Source: Bog-159 sp963756605
GTDB taxonomy: Bacteria; Acidobacteriota; Terriglobia; Bryobacterales; Bryobacteraceae
Reading direction: 5' to 3'
DNA: 64,000 nucleotides
Assembly (NCBI GenBank): GCA_963756605.1
Contig: CAVWOT010000019.1
Span: forward strand, 1-64,000
The notes under the pieces are model-generated. The model saw nothing but the letters and a program-made list of their open reading frames with translations. It made no database searches and had not been told where the DNA came from. The position numbers were made by a program, and so were the translations under genes. Positions 16,201 to 25,591 of this stretch are shown in pieces; the stretch's first letter is position 1; each line of letters begins with the position of its first letter.

Positions 16201-18802
16201 CCTTCTCATACTCGGCCTCGACAACTTCGCGTGTAGGGTGGGCCGGCATGTCGATGCCGCAAAGACGCAGGCATTCAAGGGCGCTGTCGATAGCCGCCGG
16301 GTGCTCCGCTCTCATGATGTGGAGATTGATTTTGAGACAGTATGCGGACGCCTTATCGGTCTTGGACACGCCATTGGCCAGAAGCACCGAAATGAGCCGC
16401 TCGGCCTCATCGAAGTTTCCTCTCAGGTATTCGCACTCGGCGCATTCGAGCCGCAAGCCGAACGCGAGGCCGTGGCGCCGAGCCCAGGCCTCGCCGCCCA
16501 GCAAATCAATCCCGGTGTGCAGGTAAGTGCATGCCGACGCATACGCCGCGGATGCCCTGGCCCGCTTGCCCGCAATCAGATTAAGTTCGGCAAGCTCCTC
16601 CCGATCGTTTCGTTCCGTGATCAGGGCTGCGCCGCGGTTCAGTTGATTGACGATTTCGAAGATGATCTCACGGCGTCGTTCCGGCGGTGTGCGCGCCGCG
16701 AGCAACCGGCCAATGCGCAGATGAGTGGGAGCCCGCAATGCTTCGGGGATCAGTGAATACGCGGCCTCCTGCACTCTGTCGTGCAGAAACTTGTAAGAGC
16801 CGCTCAGCCGATGGACCAGGTCCAAATGGACTGCCTCCCACAGATCCGCGTGGATTTCGTCTTCCGGCATGCCGAAAGCAGTTGAAAGCATCCTGATCTC
16901 GGCGGAGTTGCCAACGCAGGCCAGTTGCTGGAGCAGTTTCTTCGTCTTCGCGGGCAAGCGCGTGAGTTTCGCAGCCATGAGGTCGATCACATTGTCGGTG
17001 TACCGTTTGCCATGAATTCGATGGAGATCCCACGACCACCGGGCGGTATCGTGGGCGAACCTCAGGAGGCGCTCATCGACCAGCGCGTGCAGAAATTGAA
17101 TCACGAAAAACGGATTGCCGGCTGTTTTATCGTGAACCAATTGTGCCAGGGGAGCCACACGTTTCGGATCTGTGTGAAGCGCACCCACGATCAATTCCGT
17201 CACGCACTCGCGGTCGAGTGGAGCAAGACTGATTTCGCGAACGGGGGCTCCCGCGGCGCGCAGGTCTTCGAGTTTTCGCGCCAGGGGATGGGACGAGTCA
17301 ACCTCGTTGTCGCGGTACGCCCCGATCAACATCAGGTGATGCACATCAGCATGCGTCAAGAGGTCCTCGACGATGTCGAGTGTCGCGGCATCCAGCCACT
17401 GCAAATCGTCCAGGAACAATGCAAGTGGATGTGACGGCTGCGCAAATACGCCTACGAACCGCCGGAACACCAATTGAAAGCGCTTTCGCGCATCCTGGGG
17501 ATTGAGATCAGAGATGGGCGGCTGACCTCCTATGATGAGCTCAAGTTCCGGAACTAGGTCAATGATCAGCCTGGCGTTCGCGCCCAGCGCTTCTCGTAAC
17601 GCGTTCCGCCAGGGTATCAGCTCGGCTTCGCTTTTTCCCAGAAGATGCCGGATCAGGCCCTGAAACGCCTGGGCAAGGGTTGAATAGGGGATGTCGCGTT
17701 TGTACTGATCGAACTTCCCTGACGCAAAAAGGCCGCGCGGTGGAACCAGCGCTTTGTGGAGTTCGTTGACGACAGCGGATTTACCGACACCGCAGTAGCC
17801 TGAGACCAAAACCAGCTCAGACTTGCCGTTCATCACGACACGGTCGAACGCCGCCAGCAAGCACTCGACGTCCCGTTCCCGGCCGTACAGTCTCTCTGGA
17901 ATGAGCAACCGGTCGGGTACGTCCCGTTCGCCGGTACGAAATTCGCAGATGCGATTTCGCGTTTCCAACTCCGCCAGACATCGCCGGAGATCACTCCCTA
18001 CCCCAACTGCGGTCTGATAGCGATCCTCAGCTCTCTTGGCCAGCAACTTCATGATGATCGCCGAAACTTGTCGCGGAACGTCCGTCAATCTCATGCAGGG
18101 TGGGGCCGGCTTTCTTGCGACATGGCAGTGGACCATTTCCAGGGCATCGGATGCCTTGAACGGCAGCGTTCCGGTCACCATTTCGTAAAGTGTGACTCCG
18201 AGAGCATACAGGTCGCTCCGAGAATCGATCGAGCGATTCATGCGTCCGGTTTGTTCGGGCGCCATGTAAGAGAGAGTTCCGGCAATGTACTCCGGAGGGT
18301 CCGGCGCCTGACGGTCGCGTGGCAGCCGTGAAGCGATCCCGAAACCTGTGAGCCGGACCTGGCCCGTCGCCGGGTTGACGAAAACATTGGCGGGCTTCAC
18401 ATCCTTGTGAATCAACTCTTTTTTGTGCAATCCGGCGAGTGCCTTCGCAAGACCTATGGCGCATTGCAAGAATGGCGTCAACTTCATAGGTCCGCGAAGG
18501 AGGTGATCGAGAGTTTTACCTTCCGGGTCTTCGAGCACAAGCATCGCCCGTCCACTTTGTTCGGACATGGCCTGCGGCCGAATCGCCCAAGCCGAGTCCA
18601 GTTGGTCCTTCAGGGAGTACTCGTGCTCCATCTTTCTAATGGTCTCCAACCCCGGTTGCATCGAAGCAGGCGCCAGCAAAAGAACCGAGTGTGAGACGGG
18701 CTGGTTCGGGTTCTTGCCCCGGTACAGGACAAATTCGTCATCATCGCGCAGGACTTCGAGGACATAGCGCGAAAGATCCGGCATTGGCTTTCCCATATTC
18801 AA
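13295..18802 (-). CDS. Trifunctional kinase-like / AAA ATPase / GAF-PAS sensor histidine kinase
   Basis: 1835 residues. Order: a protein-kinase-like domain (1-270; catalytic loop IHKDVKPANV at ~131); an AAA/AAA16-type ATPase (Walker A GYCGVGKS at ~335, Walker B-like LALFLDDLQWLD); a long helical TPR-like region; GAF (~1300-1460); PAS (~1470-1590); and HisKA/HATPase with the phospho-His in SVAHEVNQPL (~1620) and GMGMGLAISRS. In the kinase domain the DFG Asp is Gly (LTGFGIAS), and neither a Gly-rich loop nor a VAIK Lys is obvious, so it may be a pseudokinase. It overlaps the FixJ-type regulator by 4 nt. Related trifunctional proteins are known in several phyla; the signal is unknown. Confidence 0.94.
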   Translation of the reverse strand: MNMGKPMPDLSRYVLEVLRDDDEFVLYRGKNPNQPVSHSVLLLAPASMQPGLETIRKMEHEYSLKDQLDSAWAIRPQAMSEQSGRAMLVLEDPEGKTLDHLLRGPMKLTPFLQCAIGLAKALAGLHKKELIHKDVKPANVFVNPATGQVRLTGFGIASRLPRDRQAPDPPEYIAGTLSYMAPEQTGRMNRSIDSRSDLYALGVTLYEMVTGTLPFKASDALEMVHCHVARKPAPPCMRLTDVPRQVSAIIMKLLAKRAEDRYQTAVGVGSDLRRCLAELETRNRICEFRTGERDVPDRLLIPERLYGRERDVECLLAAFDRVVMNGKSELVLVSGYCGVGKSAVVNELHKALVPPRGLFASGKFDQYKRDIPYSTLAQAFQGLIRHLLGKSEAELIPWRNALREALGANARLIIDLVPELELIIGGQPPISDLNPQDARKRFQLVFRRFVGVFAQPSHPLALFLDDLQWLDAATLDIVEDLLTHADVHHLMLIGAYRDNEVDSSHPLARKLEDLRAAGAPVREISLAPLDRECVTELIVGALHTDPKRVAPLAQLVHDKTAGNPFFVIQFLHALVDERLLRFAHDTARWSWDLHRIHGKRYTDNVIDLMAAKLTRLPAKTKKLLQQLACVGNSAEIRMLSTAFGMPEDEIHADLWEAVHLDLVHRLSGSYKFLHDRVQEAAYSLIPEALRAPTHLRIGRLLAARTPPERRREIIFEIVNQLNRGAALITERNDREELAELNLIAGKRARASAAYASACTYLHTGIDLLGGEAWARRHGLAFGLRLECAECEYLRGNFDEAERLISVLLANGVSKTDKASAYCLKINLHIMRAEHPAAIDSALECLRLCGIDMPAHPTREVVEAEYEKVWNGLRGRPIESLIDLPLMTDREIQAAMRVLSLLFAPALFTDINLVYLFICHMVNLTLSYGTTDASAAAYGWFGVLLGPIFLRYQDGYTFGRLACELAERHDLVAYKAKTYLAMELVSVWSQPLQTAIDYIRKAFRAGVESGDLIITCYSCSHTVTDLLARGDRLEAVWQESERGLEFARKAGFRDMVDILVSQQRFIDTMRGKTPSFCSFSGATFDEQAFEPQLTGDCHPIVACWYWILKVQALFMSGDYEAANAAAGKAKALLWASEAHIQLLDYYFYTALALAADYERMPPDTQRERHEVLMAHLRQLQEWGESCSPMFFDKHALVAAEIARIDGRVLDAEQLYETAINSAHANGFPHNEALASELAGRFYAARGFEKIAKTYLHGARYGYLRWGADGKVRQLGQIYPQIRQDQPATGSAGVIGTPVEQMDLATVIRVSQAVSGEMVFEKLIDKLLRAAIEHAGAERGLLILPHGDELRIAAEAITSGLEITVRPLKDATSALEIPESLVRYVTRLHQTVILEDASSQNQFSTDPYIARHRTRSILCLPLINQAKLIGLLYLENNLTPDAFTAGRVVVLKVLASQAAISLENSRLYRDLVDREGKIRCLVDSNILGIFIWNLQGAIVTANEAFLRMLQYGREDLAAGCLRWIDLTPAEWRERSERAIRELKTTGTAQPWEKEFFRKDGDRVPVLIGAALFEPAGNEGVAFVLDLREQKRAETEIRELKDHLAMSSQLATLGELTASVAHEVNQPLAAVVANADAGLQWLERETPNLDGARKALQRIIRDGSDAGEMVKRLRSLFRRAAPVTAEHGVEELVAEVLKLLAHETIRRHVSIDVDLVEGLPAVLCDRLQIQQVILNLVTNAMDALDTAPHVDKTIRIFSRAVSAQSVLVGVRDYGAGVQYPARLFETFFTTKEKGMGMGLAISRSIVEAHGGQLWLEPTDGPGSTFCFRLPVKRSISAQ

Positions 18803-18935
18803 ACGACACCGTCTGGTTGAGCGCTCACACGCGCCGATCTAGACGTTCGGAGGCGCCAAGCGGCCGATGGTTGCGGCAACCGCTCCGGCTTTAAGCGGCG
18901 ATTGCCACGCGGTTTGATGAGAGGGGACTTCGAAG

Positions 18936-19055
18936 TCATACTTGAACAACAAGTGAGCCGTTTACGGCCAATCGGAAACCGAAGGCTGATTGAGGACCAT
19001 TAGTGGTTTCGAGGCACAGGTGGCCGCCATGCGCTTCGACCATCGAGCGTGGGAG
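18936..19055 (-). pseudogene. C-terminal relic of a third histidine kinase
   Basis: About 40 codons ending in a stop match the G2/C-terminal end of the neighbouring kinases: LPRSMVEAHGGHLCLETTNG, then AFGFRLAVNGS. In the 1835-residue protein the same region reads AISRSIVEAHGGQLWLEPTD. Upstream of residue AFLPRS the similarity is lost. This is the stump of a deleted paralogue. Confidence 0.75.
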
Positions 19056-20352
19056 AAAAGCTCTTGCTGTTGCAATCCAGTCCGTCGGCCCCCCGCGCTT
19101 TCGGCCAAAGTCGGGGGGGCCCAACGTAGTGGAAACATTCCATTGCCTTACGCGTTCCGTGGAATCAGACAGGGGCATCGAGTTGACGGTCGCTGTGGGT
19201 CGATCACACCATCGTCACGGCGAATGCGGACTTTGATCCGGATCGAGTCCCAGTTCGCAAGTGCTTTGTTCCACCGTTCTCCAATCGGGCCAGGCTATCG
19301 GAATGGATGGCGCGAGTCGAGACAAGGCGGGCTCATGCTCTGGACGCCCCCCCCGATGGCCGAATAAAACGATAAGTGGGTGATCCCATCCAGAATCCTT
19401 GGCACGGTCCAGTCTCAACCTAGCGCTGCTCCGGTCCTGGGTCCCGACAACCTGCAAATGATGCTTCGCTATAGCGGTACGACCGAAGAAACTATCCCCA
19501 GCTTCGAGTGCACTCTCGACGCTACACGGGGTCTCAAAGATGCGACAATGGCTCGAGGCAGAGCCGCCCTGCATTTTCTCGAGAAAGGCGGAGAATCGTG
19601 CGCGTTTTCGATAAATAGATCGGTCGCGTTGCAACCGAGTTGCCGAACCTGGACGGCTTCAGCCCGTCGAGCAGACTACTCCAAAGCTATTCTGCTTCTG
19701 GAAGATACCGCCGCCAAAAAACAGCAATCTTCCCCTCTAAGTCTGACGGATTGGAGACGGACATCCGACTCTGGCAGGCTTCCGTCGCGGCTCCCGTCAC
19801 TGCGACGCCACGTCAGTTGGTGACGGGATGCGTGAGGCTCGTGGGGCGGGACTTGCCCCAGGGGTTCCTCGCGACGTGTTTATTTACTACGCGGCTTTCC
19901 GACATGGCCACCGAATTAACAGCGCATCGGTGACAGCAGCTTGTACTCAAAATCCGCTTTCGCCGCGCGAGGTGGAGCCGCCCGATAAAGTGTCCTTTCG
20001 GCAGGCTTGCGCAACCGTTTGCACCTTAGCCCGCAACTCGGGAGATTATATTGGACCACGAAAGTTGGTGAGATCGGGCGCGGAGTTTTGGGGATTTGTG
20101 TACGTTTGTTGAGTTGACTGCGCGTTGCGAAGGCTTGAAATTGTTGGAATGGCAAGAAGCTATGTGCGGCGATAGTGAGGCCTTAACTGTGATCGTCACC
20201 TGGAGATTTCGCGCGGGCGAGGGCGGAACACAAAAGAATTCCCGACGCACCCAGAATGACTTAAGGCTGGATGTCTTAGGATGGAATGATTTAACGGCGG
20301 AGGACATCCGTTGGCGGAACCTCCGGCTTCGGATCGGCGACGAGGCTCGTAC
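19056..20352. other. 1.3-kb gene-poor stretch
   Basis: No convincing gene, RNA or repeat is seen. Open frames here (for example 19380-19823) are short, overlap on both strands, lack ribosome sites and match no family. It lies between a kinase relic and an IS end and looks like decayed DNA. Confidence 0.6.
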
Positions 20353-20375
20353 TAAGGGCCGACGCAAAAATAGTT

Positions 20376-22072
20376 TCACAGATTTGGTTGAATCGTGTAG
20401 TTCCATCGCGGTATTACTTTGCCAGGGGTGAAGCGGAGGGAAGAGATCAATTGTGGGTCGGGCTTGAGATGGGTGTGATACTCGTTTCGGTCGAGATAGG
20501 CGGTGACGACCAAGCCAGTTTTGGTGCTGGTGGTGCGGATGAACTTGAGCATTTTATCGTAGCTGTCCAGAGGTTCGGCAGCCCAATGTTTGGAGATCTC
20601 GGAGAACAACCGGTGTTCGATGGGATTCCATTTGGATGCGCCGGTAGGATAGTGAGCGATGGTGACTGCGAGGCCGAAGCGATTGCACAGCTGACTCTGG
20701 AGTTCGATCTTCCAGGCCCAGGAAGTGCAACTGTTGCTGCCGCCGGAGTCGGCCAGGAGCAGAAGCTTGGGCGCACGACCGTAGCGGCGGGTTCCTTCGC
20801 GATTCCACCAAGTGGCGATGGAGTGGGCGGCGAAGGCCGGCGTGTCGTGGGAGATGCCGACGCAGACGGTGCCGCGGTTGTTGGGCGAGTCGTAAATGCC
20901 GTAAGAGATGCCGACACCGCTGGCATCGGTAAGGAAGTCGTGATCGTTGACCAGGACGGGCAAGCGTCCCCATTTGGCGCCGGCGTTCTTGAAATTGCCG
21001 ATCATTTCGCGTTTCTTGCTGTCCACGCTGATGATGGGAAGACCTTGGCGCTGGAAGCGAGTCCGTAGCGAGCAGATATGCTGGAACTGTTGATCGCGGT
21101 AGGGGCTGGAGTTGGTGGCGATCTGCTTGCGGTTGACGCGCAGAGAAAAATCCATCTGATAGAGAAGACGAGCGACCGTGTTAGCCGAAACGGGAATGTC
21201 GATCTGCTGGAGAACTTGGGCGATCTTCTCCGTCGTCGTGCGGGTCCACTTCAGTCCGGTGATGGGATCGCCGGCGGTATCCTGCTCCAGGAGAATCTCG
21301 ATGGCATCGATTATTTGGGGCGTTTTTTTTCCACGCGTTTGCGGCCCGCGCCGGCTTTGCGGGCCCCGTCGATTGCCACGTCTTGGGCTAATAGCTGTTG
21401 ACGCCCACGGGCCACGGTATGGGGATCCAGATCGAGAAAGTCGGCCAGTTGGCGGTCGCCGCCACGGCCCAACTGGAGCGACTCCAGTCCGGCGTAGAGG
21501 CGGCGCTGCTGCTCATCGAGCAAACTGTAGAACAGCAGAATGGCGGCTTTGACTTCCTGGGGGGGAACCTCCAGCACGGACGTATCCGCCACCGTGGGCA
21601 GGAATTCCACGGTGCGGCGCGTTAGAAGTTGTCGGCGTTGGCTGACCGGCTCGGTAGCCGTGTAAAGGTACCGGCCGGAAACGAGTTGGCGGGAGACGCG
21701 ACCTTGCTGGGTCAGTTGATGCAGCGCATCCTGGACTTCGACATGTAAAGCGGGAGCCAGTTCATCGGCGAAGTATCCGCGCGGGGAACGATTCACGAAA
21801 GCTTCCGTGGTGGCCAGCAGCGTGCCGAAACGGGAGAACCACACCTCTGCCCGCGACCAGAGTCCGTGATCATCGAAGATAGCGATCTCGCGGAGCGTGT
21901 AGAACCGGCCGCGATGAGAATAACTGCTCAGGTAGTCCAGTGGCTTCAGTTTTCGGAAGACGGTGATGTCGACGGGAGTGCCGAGAGCGTGCTTGAGATC
22001 ATCCAGAGTGGCGATTTTATTGCGCAGCAGAAGCGCGCGCAGAGCATCGGGGCGGAAGGATGTGGGGCGCAT
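20376..22072 (-). CDS. ISAzo13-type DDE transposase, read through a -1 frameshift
   Basis: The first frame (22072-21311, 253 residues, a winged-helix/leader region) ends just after a run of eight A residues. The second frame continues at -1 and reads TPQIIDAIEILLEQD, ITGLKWTRTTTEKIAQVL, then the catalytic domain down to 20376. Joined, it would be about 565 residues. Catalytic acids are the Asp of SVDSKKREMIGNFKNAG, the Asp of LLLADSGGSNS and the Glu of SKWNPIEHRLFSEI. Programmed slippage is the likely explanation because no other damage is seen; a simple frameshift mutation is the alternative. Confidence 0.82.
21323..21330 (-). promoter_or_regulatory. A8 slippery run for -1 frameshifting
   Basis: On the minus strand GGAAAAAAAACGCC lies where the transposase must change from the first to the second frame. 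The A8 run contains an A-AAA-AAA slippery heptamer. The first frame stops 11 nt downstream (TAA). Confidence 0.65.
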
Positions 22073-22076
22073 AATG

Positions 22077-22118
22077 TTATAGTTCCGATTGGAGCGGGTC
22101 TCCTAATCGGTACTATAA
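22077..22118. repeat. Imperfect inverted repeat upstream of the transposase start
   Basis: TTATAGT-CCGATT-GGAG on the left pairs with CTCC-AATCGG-ACTATAA on the right around a ~5-nt loop. It lies 4 nt before the transposase ATG, inside the IS. It could shield the start from outside transcription, or bind the transposase. Confidence 0.6.
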
Positions 22119-22277
22119 CAAATCTAGACGATCTCGGCCACCGGATCTCAACGTGCGGGTAACGCCCGCTTTCCTGGGCATCCTGAGCGGATATTGTGTG
22201 TTGAAGATCTCCGTCTTGTCAAGCCTGGTTATGACAGAGAACCGATCAATTGTGGGTTGTTATTTTTGAGGGAACCC

Positions 22278-22591
22278 TAAGATTTGCGAAGCGGAGGGCG
22301 CTACCAGGTCGGCCAGTCGGGAACGATCGGACCTGGCGCGGGTCGAGAAGGCGGAGAGGAAATACCTCGAAGGCGCCCGTCACAGCGCAGATTCGCCATG
22401 CGAATCATCCCCCAGAACCCGCATTGCGCCCGTACGCGTCAGAACAGTCGGCAGTCACGTTGGCTTCCGCATCCCCGGCGGCAAGCGATCCGTTCCGAAA
22501 CCTCCGCGAGCAGCGGGAGAAAAAGCAGTCAACCGGATTCGACTATGATCCGTTCTCAATTCAAAAGCACCTCATCGACTAGGAGCCCCCC
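22278..22591. other. 314-bp stretch without a gene
   Basis: Nothing clear is seen between the IS end and the TraL-like pseudogene. Open frames here overlap each other and have no family features. Confidence 0.5.
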
Positions 22592-23342
22592 ATGTTAACG
22601 GCAGAAAACGGAAAGCCGAAATCCAATCAGGTTCATTTAGTCCTCCAGGGAAAAGGAGGCGTCGGAAAGAGTTTCGTTTCCGCCATTCTCGGCCGGTACT
22701 TCCATGCCCGGAAAGCCACTCTACATTGCTTTGATACCGATCCGGTCAACGCAACCTTCGCCCAGTATCAGGCTCTTGCCGCCGAACACATCAACGTTTT
22801 GCGTCGTGGTGCAATCCACGATAAGCGATTCGACGAGTTGATCGAGAAGATTTGCCAGGTCACGGTATCTGTATCGTGGATACTGGCGCCACAACGTTTG
22901 TCCCTCTGTGGAACTACATCCTCGAAAACGAGATCCTGTGCTTCCTCGCTGCCCGCTCACGCCGGGTCTTCGTCCATTCGGTGGTGGCCGGCGGACAGGC
23001 AATGAGCGATACGTTGAACGGTCTGGAGCGGCTGGCCGAAACCACGACCGACAAGAACGTGATCGTATGGCTGAACGAGTTTTTTGGCGAAGTATCGAAA
23101 GATGGGAAGCCATTTGAACAGTTCCGCGTGGCGGAAGAGCAAGCCCACGAACTGCTCGGAACAGTCGTCATTCGAGAGCGCAATCCAAAAACTACGGTGA
23201 CGACATGCGCCTGATGCTGGCCAAGCGGCTGACGTTCCAGGAGGCCATCCGGCTCGGCGAGTTTTCGCTCGTGTCGAAACAGCGTCTCGAGATCATCCAG
23301 CGTGAGCTATTCGAGCAGCTCGATCGGATTGAGATGGAGTGA
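22592..23342 (+). pseudogene. TraL/ParA-type conjugation ATPase, frameshifted
   Basis: Three frames together give one TraL-like P-loop protein of about 250 residues. The first (22592-~22860) holds the deviant Walker A QGKGGVGKSF and CFDTDPVNATFAQYQAL. The second (~22865-23200) reads ICIVDTGATTFVPLWNYILE and HSVVAGGQAMSDTLNGLERL. The third ends with LTFQEAIRLGEFSLVSKQRL and stops at 23340-23342. Two frameshifts separate them. In conjugation systems this protein is coded near TraM-like genes, as here. It is dead unless sequencing errors are involved. Confidence 0.8.
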
Positions 23343-23345
23343 GCC

Positions 23346-23794
23346 ATGGCGGCCGCGAAACCAATAACTTTCAACGTGCAACGCCTCATTGACGAGGTGG
23401 CCGCGCGACATCGGCTCCTGCTCAAGCCGGACGACGCGGCCTTCGCCATCGTGACCATGAATCGCCTGGTGCTGGAGGAGTCGCTCGAAGCCATCCATTC
23501 CCGCATTGTTCAGGACCTCGCATTGTTTGAGGCCGCGTCGAAGAAGCTGCAACTCGGGCGGGAGCTGTCCTTGCAGCGGAGGTTCGCGAGTCCGCCGCCG
23601 CAATTCGAATGCAGCTGGAGCGAGATGTTCAGGACGCCCGCCTGCAAGCTTCAGAAATCGTTCGACACGTCGAGGCGGCATACCGCCAACGCATATCCGC
23701 GCAGAAGGCTGCAATCGCGGCCCTTGCCGCCGTGCTGCTGTTCTTTTGCGGAGTATGGACTGGACGGATCAGCGCGCTGTGGTGGCCCCTGTAG
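23346..23794 (+). pseudogene. TraM-like conjugation protein, frameshifted
   Basis: The first frame gives ~75 residues of a TraM-like N-terminus (ITFNVQRLIDEVAARHRLLL, MNRLVLEESLEAIHSRIVQD). After a frameshift near 23570 the protein continues as VLAAEVRESAAAIRMQLERD and ends in a membrane helix (IAALAAVLLFFCGVWTG) near the C-terminus, stopping at 23792-23794. It starts 3 nt after the TraL-like stop. The identity rests on position, coiled-coil character and the tail helix, so it is less sure than TraL. Confidence 0.62.
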
Positions 23795-23879
23795 GCAATG
23801 GAGATGGCGATGAGCGCAGCAACCTTACCGAAAATTAAGCCTCTTCCGGTGAACGCTCCGCTGGCTGCCGCCGGGGACG

Positions 23880-24071
23880 ATGCTTCCGCTCACGGTCCGC
23901 CAGGCCGCCACCTATTTGGGTGTGAGCGTCCAAACGGTGTATCTTTGGGTAGAGCGAAAGCAGATTCCCCATCTCCGCGTGATGGGCCGAAACATCCGGT
24001 TCTTGAGATCGGATCTCGCGCCCTTCCGCGCAACATTCAAACAGGAGGTGGGAATTGGCAAGACCGAGTAA
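23880..24071 (+). CDS. Excisionase-type DNA-binding protein
   Basis: 63 residues and intact. The MerR/excisionase-type winged helix reads LTVRQAATYLGVSVQTVYLW, then a short wing (HLRVMGRNIRFLRSDL). Such proteins direct excision of integrated elements or act as small regulators. The stop overlaps the TTG start of the integrase by 17 nt, the usual xis-int order. It is the only undamaged gene of the element. Confidence 0.82.
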   Translation: MLPLTVRQAATYLGVSVQTVYLWVERKQIPHLRVMGRNIRFLRSDLAPFRATFKQEVGIGKTE

Positions 24072-25204
24072 ACATGATGGTGTTGTGTATCGTCGTAAAG
24101 ACAGCAAGGTTTGGTGGATGCGGTACCGGGATAAAACCGGTCGCCGCCGCCTGGAATCAACCAATACAACCGACTGGGACGAGGCGCAGCGGCAAATGCG
24201 AGAGCGCCTGGCCGCCAGGGACAACAATACCCTTGACGCGGTTCGCAAGGGCAAACAGACAACTTTCGGCGAATGGGCGGATTTCTTTTTGGAGAACTAC
24301 TCCAAGCCGCCGATTCGCGCTGCAGCAACGCACGTGGCCAACAACGCCGCGCTGAAAATCTTGGAGACCCATGTTCGGAGCGATGAAGCTGGTGGACATC
24401 GATGCATCCCTGATCGAAGCACACCTGCGCAATCGCCTGACGCAGCAGCCGCCGTGTTCACCGGAAGGCGGGCGTGGCCGAACTGGGAATCCTGAAAGCG
24501 ACCACCGTACACCAGGAGTTTCGGGTTCTGCGCAGGGTCTTCAGCGTAGCGGTCAAGAAAAAGCTCTGCCCAGTCAACTCCATGCACCGCGGTGGAGTCT
24601 CCCGTAAGGGTCAAAGGCCAGTTCCGGCCGCATTACATGACGTGGTCGGAGCAAACCAGGATAGAGGAGCACGCCCCCGTATACCTGCGGAACGTGATTC
24701 GGATCATCACGGAGACTGGGCTTAGAGTTTACAAAGAACTAGCGGCAATGAAGAAGGAACAGGTGGGACATCGCCAACAAAGTGGTGTTCATAGCGGATT
24801 CGAAAACTCCCACCGGAGTTGCGGAAGTTCCGTTGACCGACATCGCTGTCGAAGCATTCCAAAGCCAGATCAAGTTGGCCGGTCCCGGGCCGTGGCTCTT
24901 TCCGAGCAATGGTAACCGGACTGGGCACCAGACCGAGTTCAAGAAAACCTGGAGGACGACCCGACTGAAAGCTGGTGTGCCCTACTTCCGGCTGTACGAT
25001 CTCCGCTCCACTTACGCTACGCGGCTGAGTGCGGGCGGGGTCGCCGACGAGTGGGTCACGCAGATGCTCCGGCAGACCGATGCCCAAGTGTTCAAGAAGT
25101 ACTCGCAAATGAAACTCCAGATGAAGCGCGAGGCTCTGACCAAGCTCAACCGCAAGGCCAGCGAATTAAGCTCCTCGAGTTCTGATACGGAGCGTTGCGC
25201 CTGA
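24055..25204 (+). pseudogene. Tyrosine integrase, multiply frameshifted
   Basis: Begins with TTG (ARPSKHDGVVYRRKDSKVWW), then an N-terminal arm and core-binding region. At least four frame changes follow, near 24365, 24470, 24590 and 24770. The catalytic parts remain readable: the first Arg in ITETGLRVYKELA, the second box LYDLRSTYATRLSAGG, and the nucleophile Tyr in VFKKYSQMKLQM. It ends 97 nt before the 3' end of a tRNA-Arg gene, the usual position of an integrase beside its attachment site. It is not functional as it stands. Confidence 0.85.
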
Positions 25205-25300
25205 TCGAGTTTTGATACGGTTTTGATACGTTGTGGCTTTTTTGGGGCAGGATGAGATGTTGAAACTGGAAGTTAACTGGTTGATTCGGCAAAGCTTAAA

Positions 25301-25377
25301 TGGTACGCCCGAGTGGATTCGAACCACCGACCTTTTGCTCCGGAGGCAAACGCTCTATCCAGCTGAGCTACGGGCGC
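25301..25377 (-). tRNA. tRNA-Arg (anticodon CCG)
   Basis: On the minus strand the acceptor GCGCCCG (from 25377) pairs with CGGGCGT. The D arm is AGCTCAGCTGGATAGAGC. The anticodon stem TTTGC/GCAAA encloses the loop CTCCGGA, giving anticodon CCG. The T arm has GGTTCGAATCC. The discriminator A and an encoded CCA end at 25301. It reads CGG arginine codons. Its 3' end faces the integrase pseudogene, so it is the likely attachment site of the decayed element. Confidence 0.97.
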
Positions 25378-25591
25378 ACATTCCAGGGGCTGCACTTCAT
25401 TGTATCCAAATTCGCAATTCGCAACGCACTCGCCCTCGCCATACCCGCAAGGCCGCAGGGGATACCTGCGCGTGGACACGATGCAATCATGAGATTGGGA
25501 TGGACACCGCCGTGTATCACATCAACTCGGTGGACGCGGCGACGAAATCGAAATTGTGGGATGGGATGTATACAGACTGGGCGCGTCAGTT

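Larger units (their letters stand above)
20356..22277. mobile_element. ISAzo13-type insertion sequence (about 1.9 kb)
   Basis: It carries one transposase gene in two frames. Candidate ends: left GGGCCGACGCAAAAATA (20356-20372); right, reverse complemented, GGGTTCCCTCAAAAATA. They share GGG and CAAAAATA. TAA flanks both sides (20353-20355 and 22278-22280) and may be the target duplication. The ends are my reading of the repeats and are less certain than the family assignment. Confidence 0.72.

Noticed and set aside
19380..19823. Open frame in the 1.3-kb gene-poor region
   Set aside because: No ribosome site, odd composition and a competing frame on the other strand.
22250..22582. Open frame between the IS and the TraL-like pseudogene
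   Set aside because: Overlaps a second frame of equal quality; no family or start signal.
25301..25377. A second copy of the tRNA-Arg 3' end as the other attachment site
   Set aside because: I looked for TGGATTCGAACC-like sequence through the window and saw none; it may lie outside or be lost.
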